In this document: positions 7,162 through 15,062 of the stretch, piece by piece | Numbering within the stretch: position 1 is the first letter of the stretch | Layout: each line of letters starts with the position of its first letter | Assembly: GCF_024199945.1 (NCBI RefSeq) | Contig: NZ_JANADP010000001.1 | Location: 3,348,001 to 3,412,000, forward strand | DNA length: 64,000 nt | Reading direction: 5' to 3' | Source: Bradyrhizobium sp. CCGUVB4N | GTDB taxonomy: Bacteria; Pseudomonadota; Alphaproteobacteria; Rhizobiales; Xanthobacteraceae | Program-made: the position numbers and the translations under genes | Notes under the pieces: model-generated | The model's database searches: none | What the model was told of the DNA's origin: nothing | The model's input: only the letters and a program-made list of their open reading frames with translations

Positions 7162-10100
7162 ATGGATCGTCTCGTCGCCCTAGCCGTCCACCGGCGCTTC
7201 CTGATGGTCGGCATGTTCGTCGCCGTGTTCATCGGCGGCCTGATTGCGTTCAACCAGCTCAACATCGAGGCCTATCCCGATCCGACCCCGCCGATGGTCG
7301 ACATCGTCACGCAGAGCCCGGGCCTGTCGGCGGAAGAGATCGAGCGCTACATCACGATCCCGATCGAGACGCAGGTCGCGGGCCTGAAGAACCTCACGAC
7401 CATCCGCACCATCTCGCTCTACGGCCTCTCCGACGTCAAACTGCAGTTCTCGTTCGCCTACACCTATGACGAGGCGTTGCAGCAGGTCCTGAACCGCCTG
7501 GCGCAACTCGCGCCGCTGCCGGGCAACGTGCAGCCGCAGATCTCGCCGCTGAGCCCGATCGGCGAAATCTTCCGCTATCGGCTGGTCGGCCCGCCGAACT
7601 ACAGCGTGCTCGACCTCAAGACCATCCAGGACTGGATCCTGCAGCGCCGCTTCCGTTCCGTGCCCGGCGTGATCGACGTGACCGGGTGGGGTGGCAAGAG
7701 CAAGACCTATGAGCTCCAGGTCGACAACAACAAGCTGGTCGCCAACGGCCTGACGCTGCCGCAACTGCTCCAGGCGGTCAGCAATTCCAACGTCAATGTC
7801 GGCGGCAACACCGTCAATATCGGCCAGCAATCGGCCGTGGTGCGCGGCGTCGGCCTGATCAAGTCGATCGACGACCTTGCCAACACCATGATCGCCCAGA
7901 CCAACGGCAATCCGGTGCTGGTCAAGGACGTCGCCACCGTCACGATCGGCCAGAAGCCGCGTCTTGGCATCGCCGGCATCGACGATTCCGACGATATCGT
8001 GCAAGGCATCGTCCTGATGCGCCGCGGCGAGCAGAGCTCGCCGACCATCAAGCGCGTCCACCAGCTCGTTCAAACCATCAACGAGTCGAGCATCTTGCCG
8101 CCCGGTGTGCGCATCGAGCGCATCTATGACCGCGGCGACCTGATCGAGCTCACCACCCACACCGTGCTGCACAACATGGTGGTCGGCATCCTCCTGATCG
8201 TGCTGCTGCAGTGGATCTTCCTCGGCGATCTGCGCAGCGCGCTGATCGTCGGCGCCACGATTCCGTTCGCGCTGTTCTTTGCCGTGATCATTCTGGTGCT
8301 GCGCGGGGAATCGGCAAACCTGCTGTCGGTCGGTGCCATCGATTTCGGCCTGATCGTGGATGCCACCGTCATCATGGTGGAGGCGATCTTCCGCCGCCTG
8401 ACGCAAACCACGCCGCCGACGGAATCCGAGCAGATGTCGCCCGAGACGCTGTTCGGCATGAAGAGCCACGCCATCCTCAGCGCCGCGGCCGACGTCTCGC
8501 GCTCGATCTTCTTTGCCGCCGCGATCATCATCGCGGCGTTCCTGCCGCTGTTCACGCTGTCGGGTGTCGAAGGTAACATTTTCGGACCGATGGCGCGTAC
8601 CTATGCCTACGCGCTCGCCGGCGGCCTGCTCGCGACCTTCACCGTGACGCCGGCGCTCTCCGCGATCATCCTGCCGGCCCATGTCGAGGAGACCGAGACC
8701 AGGGTGATGCAGATCCTGCATCGGATCTACATGCCGGTTCTGAATTGGGCTGTCGCCAACCGCGCCATCATGCTCGGCGCCTCGGTCGGCCTCGTGCTGA
8801 TGACGGTCGCGCTCGGCCGGCTGCTCGGCCTCGAATTCCTGCCCAAGCTGGAAGAGGGCAATCTCTGGATTCGCGCCACGCTGCCGCCGACCATCTCGCT
8901 CCAGGAGGGCAACTCCTACGTCAACGAGATGCGCAAGCTGATCCGCGCCCGGCCCGAGGTCGAATCCGTGGTGTCGCAGCACGGCCGTCCCGACGACGGC
9001 ACCGACGCCGCCGGCTTCTTCAACGCCGAGTTCTTCGCGCCGCTGAAGCCCGCGAGCCAGTGGCCCGGCACGCATGACAAGGAGGAGCTGACCGCGGAGC
9101 TGCTCAAGCAGCTCGACGACCGTTTCCCCGGCGTCGAGTTCAACTTCTCGCAATATCTCCAGGACAACGTCTCCGAAGCCGTCTCCGGTGTAAAGGGCGA
9201 GAACTCGATCAAGCTGTTCGGCAGCGATCTCCAGGCGCTGACCGACACCGCCAACAAGATCAAGTCGGTGCTCGCGACCGTGCAGGGCGTGACCGACCTC
9301 GCGGTCTTCACCTCGCTCGGGCAGCCGACGGTGCAGATCGACATCGACCGCGCCAAGGCCGCGCGCTACGGGCTCGCCCCCGGCGACATCAACGCCACCA
9401 TCAAGGTCGCGATCGGCGGCGACTCCGCGGGCGACATCTACGAGCCCGGCTCCGACCGCCACTTCCCGATCATCGTTCGCCTTGCGCCGGAATATCGCCG
9501 CAGCGCCGAGGCGATCCAGAACATTCGGATCGGTGCGCCCGGGCCGAACGGCTCCGTCACCCAGATTCCGCTCAGCGAAGTTGCCTCGATCAGCCTCGTT
9601 TCCGGCGCAGCGTACATCTACCGCGAGCAGCAGGAACGCTATCTGCCGATCAAGTTCTCGGTCCGCGAGCGCGATCTCGGCAGTGCCATCCGCGAGGCCC
9701 AGCAGAAGATCGCCGACCAGGTGCAGCTGCCGCCCGGCTCGCACATGGAATGGGTCGGCGAGTTCGGCAATCTCCAGGACGCGATCCGGCGGCTGTCGAT
9801 CGTGGTGCCGATCTCGCTGGCGCTGATCGGCATCCTGCTCTGGTTCAATTTCGGCTCGATGACCGACACCCTGCTCGCCATGAGCGTGATCCCGATGGCG
9901 ATCTTCGGTGGCGTGCTCGGCCTGCTGATCACCGGCACCGCCTTCAGCGTCTCGGCCGCGATCGGGTTCATCGCCCTGTTCGGTATCGCGGTGATGGACG
10001 GCATCATCATCCTGTCGCAGTTCAATCAGCTGATCGACGAAGGCATGGACCGCGTGAGCGCGGTGATCCGCACCGGCGAATTGCAGCTTCGCCCCGTGCT

Positions 10101-10278
10101 GATGACATGCGTCGTCGCCGGCGTCGGTCTGCTGCCGGCCGCGCTGTCGGCGGGCATCGGCTCGCAGGTGCAGAAGCCGCTCGCGGTCGTCGTCGTCACC
10201 GGCATGCTGCTGGCGCCGATCGTGATCCTGGTGACGTTGCCGGTGCTGATCTCCTTCTTCTCCCGCCGCGCGCGCTGA
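7162..10278 (+). CDS. Heavy-metal-type (HME) RND efflux pump, CzcA/CusA family
   Basis: 1,038 residues, full length for an RND pump with 12 membrane helices and two large periplasmic loops. Helix 4 carries DFGLIVDATVIMVE: Asp394, Asp400 and Glu407 correspond to the proton-relay residues of CzcA-type pumps. Helix 10 region contains GFIALFGIAVMDGIIIL. The pump would expel substrate by proton antiport together with the adaptor upstream. The missing methionine pairs needed to call Cu/Ag export cannot be judged by eye, so the metal (or even a non-metal substrate) is open. There is no outer-membrane channel gene in the operon; a TolC gene lies 3 kb away on the other strand. The gene ends eight bases from the convergent LysE gene. 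Confidence 0.93.
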   Translation: MDRLVALAVHRRFLMVGMFVAVFIGGLIAFNQLNIEAYPDPTPPMVDIVTQSPGLSAEEIERYITIPIETQVAGLKNLTTIRTISLYGLSDVKLQFSFAYTYDEALQQVLNRLAQLAPLPGNVQPQISPLSPIGEIFRYRLVGPPNYSVLDLKTIQDWILQRRFRSVPGVIDVTGWGGKSKTYELQVDNNKLVANGLTLPQLLQAVSNSNVNVGGNTVNIGQQSAVVRGVGLIKSIDDLANTMIAQTNGNPVLVKDVATVTIGQKPRLGIAGIDDSDDIVQGIVLMRRGEQSSPTIKRVHQLVQTINESSILPPGVRIERIYDRGDLIELTTHTVLHNMVVGILLIVLLQWIFLGDLRSALIVGATIPFALFFAVIILVLRGESANLLSVGAIDFGLIVDATVIMVEAIFRRLTQTTPPTESEQMSPETLFGMKSHAILSAAADVSRSIFFAAAIIIAAFLPLFTLSGVEGNIFGPMARTYAYALAGGLLATFTVTPALSAIILPAHVEETETRVMQILHRIYMPVLNWAVANRAIMLGASVGLVLMTVALGRLLGLEFLPKLEEGNLWIRATLPPTISLQEGNSYVNEMRKLIRARPEVESVVSQHGRPDDGTDAAGFFNAEFFAPLKPASQWPGTHDKEELTAELLKQLDDRFPGVEFNFSQYLQDNVSEAVSGVKGENSIKLFGSDLQALTDTANKIKSVLATVQGVTDLAVFTSLGQPTVQIDIDRAKAARYGLAPGDINATIKVAIGGDSAGDIYEPGSDRHFPIIVRLAPEYRRSAEAIQNIRIGAPGPNGSVTQIPLSEVASISLVSGAAYIYREQQERYLPIKFSVRERDLGSAIREAQQKIADQVQLPPGSHMEWVGEFGNLQDAIRRLSIVVPISLALIGILLWFNFGSMTDTLLAMSVIPMAIFGGVLGLLITGTAFSVSAAIGFIALFGIAVMDGIIILSQFNQLIDEGMDRVSAVIRTGELQLRPVLMTCVVAGVGLLPAALSAGIGSQVQKPLAVVVVTGMLLAPIVILVTLPVLISFFSRRAR

Positions 10279-10286
10279 CGCGCGAG

Positions 10287-10916
10287 CTAGCCCAACGCGC
10301 GCTGCGCGATCCGCAGCAGCATCGTGGTGCCGAGCCCGAGCAGCATCAGGCTCGCGAATCGGCTGCTCAATGACAGCATCCGCGGCGTCAGCCGCGAGCG
10401 CGCGGTGGCGACGATCGTGCTGAGGATCATCCACCACACCGCAGAGCCGACGAACACGCCCGCGATCATCGGTGCAGCTGCGGCCTGCGTGGAGAACGCG
10501 TGCAGCGCTGCGAGAAACAGGATGACCGTCAACGGATTGGTCAGCCCGAGCGCGATGGCGCTGAGATAGGCGCGGGCGAGGCGCACGCGGTCGATCTCAC
10601 CTTCGTCCTGCAGCACGATGGAGCACCGGTGGGTGCGAAGCGCGAACCACAGCAGCGTCAGCGCCGAGACGACGCCGAAGATAACGGCATTCGCCTCGAC
10701 CCAGGGCTGCGCAAGCGCGCCCAATCCCAGGACCGCGAAGGCGCTGTAGGTGAGATGCACGGTCGCCGCGCCGAAGCCGGTGGCGAGGCCTGTGGCCATG
10801 CCCGACGCCAATGTGCGCTGAATGCACAGCATGCCCATGGGCCCAATCGGAGCCGCGACGGTGAAACCAATTCCGATGCCGGAAAAAAGCGCGGCAAGAA
10901 AATGCGATAAGGGCAT
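10287..10916 (-). CDS. LysE family translocator
   Basis: 209 residues with about six membrane helices. The N-terminal FTVAAPIGPMGMLCIQRTL contains the family signature around the first helix (PxGPxxxxxxxxxL), and GLTNPLTVILFLAAL is the conserved fourth segment. LysE/RhtB proteins export amino acids and similar small molecules through the inner membrane; the substrate cannot be read from sequence. It is the last gene of a minus-strand run and is separated from the amidohydrolase upstream by 201 bases with no clear terminator. Confidence 0.9.
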   Translation of the reverse strand: MPLSHFLAALFSGIGIGFTVAAPIGPMGMLCIQRTLASGMATGLATGFGAATVHLTYSAFAVLGLGALAQPWVEANAVIFGVVSALTLLWFALRTHRCSIVLQDEGEIDRVRLARAYLSAIALGLTNPLTVILFLAALHAFSTQAAAAPMIAGVFVGSAVWWMILSTIVATARSRLTPRMLSLSSRFASLMLLGLGTTMLLRIAQRALG

Positions 10917-11117
10917 GCATCCGCACGATCAAATGAAATCTGTGCGTGTGCGTAGCCGCGAAATTGAATCGTCGCCTCAACCGGAAGGCTGAAAAGCAGA
11001 CGAGAGCGCAAACACGAACGTGTGAGTCAGCGCCGTTGTGCTCGCGTGACAACAGTTCCATCACCCGACATGGAACAGCGTCGCATTTTGTTTGAACCTT
11101 ATTGAAGATGCCGCGAC

Positions 11118-12029
11118 TCAGAAGCCGTAGAGTCGCGCCGGATTGTCGACCAGGATTTTCCTGCGTACATCGGCATCCGGCGCCCAGAGCGGAAGCTGGT
11201 TGAGCAGCCGGCCATCGTCGATGGCGTGGAAGGGTGCGATGTCAGTGGCCTTGCGACCATCGACTTGCGCCGAATCCGGATGCGGCCAGTCGGTGCCCCA
11301 GACGATGCGGTCCGGGTTCGCGGCGATCAGTGCGCGCGCATAGGGCAGCATGTCCTGATAATCGGGCGCGAGGTTCGACGAGCGATAGGCGCCTGAAATC
11401 TTCACATAGGCTTTTCCGGATTTGACCAAAGCGACGAGGTCGGCAAAGCCCGGCTGCTCCAGTCCGAGCGAGGCCTCGAGCCCGCCAAAATGGTCGAACA
11501 CCGCAGGCACCGGTGAGGCCAGCACGAGATCCCGGATCGCGGAGATCATCGACGGCGTGGTGTAGAGCTGCACATGCCAGCCGCGCGCCGTCATGCGCCC
11601 GACGGCGGCGGTGAAGCGGGCGCGGCCGACATCGGGATTGTTGACGCCGTCAGTCGCCAGATTGATGCGGATGCCGCGGAAGCCGGCCGCATGCATCGCG
11701 TCGAGCTCGGCTTCCGTGGTCTTGTCATCGATCACGGCTACCCCGCGCGCAGTAGCGCCGCGGGCCTTCATTCCGAACAGGCTGGAGGAATTGTCGGTGC
11801 CGTAGACGCTCGGCGTGACGATCACGACGCGCTCGATATGCAGCGCCTTGTGCAGCGCCGCCATTTCCTCGGGGCTTGCCGGTCCCGGCGTGTAAACGCG
11901 CCCCGTGAAGAACGGAAATGTCGCGACATCGCCATGGATATGGGTGTGACAGTCGCAGGCATGGGCCGGCACGTCGAAATTGATCGGCGTCGCGGGTTGC
12001 GCTGCGCGCGCGTAAACTGTGTCGGTCAT
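11118..12029 (-). CDS. Amidohydrolase family 2 (PF04909-type) metal-dependent hydrolase
   Basis: 303 residues, TIM-barrel hydrolase. The metal site starts with ACDCHTHIHGD (His28, His30); later elements are VFDHFGG and the Asp in VWGTDWPHPD, then DNPARLYGF at the end, a hallmark of this group. Close known relatives include 2-pyrone-4,6-dicarboxylate lactonase (LigI) and other lactone or carboxylate hydrolases, so a lactonase or decarboxylase role is plausible. The Cys in the C-D-C-H-T-H context is not a known ligand. It is separated by 41 bases from the kinase-like gene upstream and may be cotranscribed with it. Confidence 0.88.
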   Translation of the reverse strand: MTDTVYARAAQPATPINFDVPAHACDCHTHIHGDVATFPFFTGRVYTPGPASPEEMAALHKALHIERVVIVTPSVYGTDNSSSLFGMKARGATARGVAVIDDKTTEAELDAMHAAGFRGIRINLATDGVNNPDVGRARFTAAVGRMTARGWHVQLYTTPSMISAIRDLVLASPVPAVFDHFGGLEASLGLEQPGFADLVALVKSGKAYVKISGAYRSSNLAPDYQDMLPYARALIAANPDRIVWGTDWPHPDSAQVDGRKATDIAPFHAIDDGRLLNQLPLWAPDADVRRKILVDNPARLYGF

Positions 12030-12070
12030 GGCTGCTCCGGCGGCGGGGAAGGCGCGCGCACGATATCACA

Positions 12071-12634
12071 TCAGCCGGGCAGTCCCGCCAATTCGCTGCA
12101 TAGCTGCTCGACCAGTTCCGCAAGCGGACGTGCGCCGTCGAGGCGAACGACCGGGCAGGGCAGATCCGCGAGCCACGTCTCATCTTTTGCGAGACTGCGG
12201 CCGTCGCGATCACCGGCTTCGTAGTGCGAGGCCCAGTCGACGAACGCCTCCATCTCCGCGTGACGCCAGCCTCCGGGCGCGACAGCATCGGCACCGAAAT
12301 GAGCAGCTTCGCGCGCACGCAGTCGCCGCAGGCGAAGCTCGCTCGGCGTTGACACGAAGATGACGACATCGAAGAACGGGACGAGCTCGTTGCCCCAGCC
12401 GGTGACGGTTCCGCTCAGCACCCAATCGAGCCGCGGCAGAAACATCTCGCGCATCAGGCGCAGCCGATCGGCGGCAGGGCGTGTCGTCTGGTAGGGTGGA
12501 GCAGTCGGCAGCCAGAAATAATCGTCACTGTCGTGATGCGGCAGCGCCAGCCGGCCCGCAAGCGCGCGGCCGAGCGTCGTCACGCCGGAGCCCGAAGCTC
12601 CCATCAGATGGATGCGGCGGCTCTTCATGTTCAT
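12071..12634 (-). CDS. P-loop adenylate-kinase-like NTPase
   Basis: 187 residues. A Walker A loop GASGSGVTT occupies residues 12-20, followed by HHDSDDYFW, a pattern seen in small-molecule kinases of the AAA_17/AAA_18 type, and VVIFVSTPSELRLRRLRAREA, the usual arginine-rich lid helix. Phosphate acceptor unknown. The gene starts with ATG at 12634 (ATG at 12628 is an alternative) and lies 22 bases after the antitoxin gene, so it could be read from the toxin-antitoxin transcript. Confidence 0.8.
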   Translation of the reverse strand: MNMKSRRIHLMGASGSGVTTLGRALAGRLALPHHDSDDYFWLPTAPPYQTTRPAADRLRLMREMFLPRLDWVLSGTVTGWGNELVPFFDVVIFVSTPSELRLRRLRAREAAHFGADAVAPGGWRHAEMEAFVDWASHYEAGDRDGRSLAKDETWLADLPCPVVRLDGARPLAELVEQLCSELAGLPG

Positions 12635-12656
12635 ATTCCGGAATGCCAGACGAGCT

Positions 12657-13010
12657 CTAGGCGACCCGGCGGCGCTTCGCGGGCCGGCCGCTCGTCGCGG
12701 GCTGTGCGGACAAGGTCAGGCCCAACGCCCCGACAATGCGCATGACGGTCCCGAACTCGGGATTTCCCGCCTCTCCGAGCGCCTTGTACAGGCTTTCGCG
12801 GTTCAAGCCGGCTTTCTTCGCGATCTCGCTCATGCCGCGCGCCCGTGCAACGAGGCCAAGCGCGTCACGCACGAAATCCGCATCGCCGGTTTCCAAGGCA
12901 GCTGCAATATAAGCGGCCTGACGCTCCTCGGTGTTGAGGTAGTCGGCGGCATCGAAGCGCGTTGTCTTGGTGGTCGTCTTGGCTGCGGCTTTGGGCGTCG
13001 CCTTGGGCAT
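12657..13010 (-). CDS. HigA-like antitoxin (addiction module antidote protein)
   Basis: 117 residues from ATG at 13010. After a Lys/Thr/Ala-rich N-terminal tail it contains FDAADYLNTEERQAAYIAAAL and the helix-turn-helix MSEIAKKAGLNRESLYKALG with PEFGTVMRIVGALGLTLS, the signature of the putative antidote family paired with Gp49-type killers. It should bind and neutralise the toxin and repress the promoter. Its start codon shares one base with the toxin stop (TGATG), indicating coupled translation. The C-terminus is basic (GRPAKRRRVA). Confidence 0.9.
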   Translation of the reverse strand: MPKATPKAAAKTTTKTTRFDAADYLNTEERQAAYIAAALETGDADFVRDALGLVARARGMSEIAKKAGLNRESLYKALGEAGNPEFGTVMRIVGALGLTLSAQPATSGRPAKRRRVA

Positions 13011-13300
13011 CACACTGTCTCCGCCAGCTTCTGGGCTTGCTCGATGTCCTGCCGTTGTGTGCGTTTGTCCCCACCACACAACAGGATCACGACCTGCGTT
13101 CCGCGCTGTACATAGTAAACCCGGTAGCCCGGACCATGGTCGATGCGCATTTCCCGGACATTGCGGCCGACGCTCTTGCTGTCACCGGGGTTGCCCATCT
13201 CCATGCGGCGAATGCGGGCAGCGATGCGAGCAACCGCATTGGCATCTTTGAGACGGTTCAGCCACGCTGAAAAGCGCTCCGTTTGTCTCACCTCGATCAT
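13010..13300 (-). CDS. HigB/RelE-superfamily toxin (Gp49-type addiction module killer)
   Basis: 96 residues from ATG at 13300; seven codons of open frame upstream are ignored because MIEVRQTERFSAWLNRLKD is the normal family beginning. Other matches are IAARIRRMEMGNPGDSKSVG, VREMRIDHGPGYRVYYVQRG and VILLCGGDKRTQRQDIEQAQ. These are the fold elements and basic residues of the RelE-like mRNA interferase family. The toxin is first and the antitoxin second, the order found in higBA-type modules. Autoregulation by the pair is expected from the family. Confidence 0.92.
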   Translation of the reverse strand: MIEVRQTERFSAWLNRLKDANAVARIAARIRRMEMGNPGDSKSVGRNVREMRIDHGPGYRVYYVQRGTQVVILLCGGDKRTQRQDIEQAQKLAETV

Positions 13301-13408
13301 GGTGGGACCACTGTAGCCCATGGGCTACAAAATGTCAAAAGGATCGGCGTGGCGCGCCGAGACGACCCAAGGCCGAGGTGGGTCTGAACCCGATCGGCTC
13401 GCGAGCGA

Positions 13409-14839
13409 CTATTGCCCCGACGGCGTGCGCAGGCCGTGCCAGGCGTCGCGGACCTGCTGGTAGTGCACCTCGGGCAGATAGTCCGGGGTGTTCAGGCTCA
13501 GCGTCTTGACGTCGAGATGACCGACGGCGCTGAGCAGCGTGTAGGAGGCGATGACGCGGTCGCGCAGCGCGCCGATCAGTCGGGCCCTGGCCTGGATCAG
13601 ATCGGCCTGCGAGTTCAGCACGTCGACGGTGGTGCGCTGTCCGCCGGCGGCCTCGCGCTGCACGCCCTGGAGCGCGACGGTTGCGGCTTTCACTTCGGAT
13701 TCCGAGGCCGAGACTGCGATCTTGGCGCCTTCATTGGCGACCCAGGCGCTGACCGCTGCGGTGCGCGCCTGGTTGCGTACCTGGTCGAGCACGAGCCGGC
13801 TCTGCGCCGTGACTTCCTTGGCCTGCCGGGTCTGCGAGGCGGCCTGGCCGCCGTCATAGATCGGTGCGGTGACGTTGGCGACGATCGAGGCCTGGTCGGT
13901 GGCGAAGGTGCCGAGCGTCTGGTCGGCGTCGCGGCTGCGGCTGACGCTGCCCTGGAGGCTGGCGCTCGGCAACAGCGCACCTTCGGCGACGCGGATATTT
14001 GTGGACGCGACGTCGACGTCGAAGCTTGCGGCCATCACCGCCGGGTGCTCGCGGATCGACATAGCGATCGAATCTTCGCGGGTCTTCGGCAGATAACGAT
14101 CGACCACCTCGGCAGGGCGGAGCGCCGAGGGCGCATTGCCGATCACCTGGGAATAGGTCGCCTGGCTCACCGCAAGCGCGACTTCCGCGGCATTGAGGTC
14201 GGCAAGGCCGCGGTTGAGGCGCGCCTCGGCCTGGGCGCTGTCGGTCGGGGTGACGTCGCCGGCATTGAGTCGGCGCTGGGTGATGGCGAGCGTCTCGCGC
14301 AGGAAGGCGACGTTGGAGCGTTGCGCCTCGACCAGCGACTGGTTGGCCAGCACGTTGGTGTAGGCGGTGACGGCGTCGAGCAGCACGCCCTGGCCGACAT
14401 TGCGCAGCGCCTCGCGGCCGGACTGCACCTGGAGTTCCGCGACCCGCACGTTGTTGGCGGTGCGGAAGCCGTTGAACAGGGTCTGCGACACCGTGACCCC
14501 GATGGTCCAGGGCTTCAGCGTCGCGGTCTGGATGGTGTTGTCCGGAAGCAGGTTGCGCACCGCCTGCAGGCCGGCGCTGAGGCTCGCCACGATCTGCGGC
14601 CGGTAGCCAGCCAGCGCCTGCGGCACGTTCTCGTCGGTGGCGCGCTGCCTTGCGCGCTCGGCATTGAGTTGGGGGTTGGTCTGGTAGGCCTTGACCAGCG
14701 CCTCCGGCAGGGCCTCCGCGCAGGCCGCGGCGGGTAGGGCGCAACACAACGCGACCGTGGTCCATGCCGCCAGGACAGGACCCACGCCCGATCGACGCCG
14801 CGTCATCACGCGGCCAGCTCTGGCGGCACGCCCAATCAT
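13409..14839 (-). CDS. tolC: TolC family outer-membrane efflux/secretion channel
   Basis: 476 residues from ATG at 14839 (an upstream TTG and ATG at 14806 are alternatives). A signal peptide precedes AEALPEALVKAYQTNPQLNAER, the usual TolC opening. Two OEP repeats follow with the conserved VSQTLFNGFRTANNVR and the matching second-repeat IYDGGQAASQTRQAKE, then helical QREAAGGQRTTVDVLNSQADL. It forms the trimeric outer-membrane duct for type I secretion and efflux. Nothing in the immediate surroundings uses it exclusively; the RND pair at 5.9-10.3 kb lacks a channel gene and could share this one (inference). Confidence 0.93.
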   Translation of the reverse strand: MIGRAARAGRVMTRRRSGVGPVLAAWTTVALCCALPAAACAEALPEALVKAYQTNPQLNAERARQRATDENVPQALAGYRPQIVASLSAGLQAVRNLLPDNTIQTATLKPWTIGVTVSQTLFNGFRTANNVRVAELQVQSGREALRNVGQGVLLDAVTAYTNVLANQSLVEAQRSNVAFLRETLAITQRRLNAGDVTPTDSAQAEARLNRGLADLNAAEVALAVSQATYSQVIGNAPSALRPAEVVDRYLPKTREDSIAMSIREHPAVMAASFDVDVASTNIRVAEGALLPSASLQGSVSRSRDADQTLGTFATDQASIVANVTAPIYDGGQAASQTRQAKEVTAQSRLVLDQVRNQARTAAVSAWVANEGAKIAVSASESEVKAATVALQGVQREAAGGQRTTVDVLNSQADLIQARARLIGALRDRVIASYTLLSAVGHLDVKTLSLNTPDYLPEVHYQQVRDAWHGLRTPSGQ

Positions 14840-14942
14840 GTAATCCCGCAAAACCCCGGCTGTCCGCCCCCGCCGACGGCGGCTCTCTTAACTGTTTACC
14901 CAGCGCCGGTCCCGCAGGCAAACTGCCGCGGAGGAAACCCCC

Positions 14943-15002
14943 ATGAAATCCGTGCTTGTTGCAGGTGCGTCACACAGCGATTCCGCCTCGAATGCGCTAT
15001 AG
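14943..15002 (+). CDS. Possible 19-codon leader ORF
   Basis: A very short frame, MKSVLVAGASHSDSASNAL, is preceded by GGAGGAAA at near-ideal spacing, a stronger ribosome binding site than most genes here have. It ends 60 bases before the acetyl-CoA hydrolase start. It may be a leader peptide, a remnant, or chance. Confidence 0.22.
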   Translation: MKSVLVAGASHSDSASNAL

Positions 15003-15062
15003 GGGACCCATGGCGCCTTCCAATTCCGTCGGGCGCCTTTGCCATGCGGTCCGGACCCACGG

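Noticed and set aside
7180-10437. 1,085-codon open frame on the minus strand
   Set aside because: It is antisense to the RND pump, is full of His, Arg, Asp and Ala in the pattern of shadow frames in GC-rich DNA, and has no family motif.
11075-11100. GGAAC followed by an AT-rich stretch as a stress promoter
   Set aside because: No CGTT at 16 or 17 bases, and no plus-strand gene downstream.
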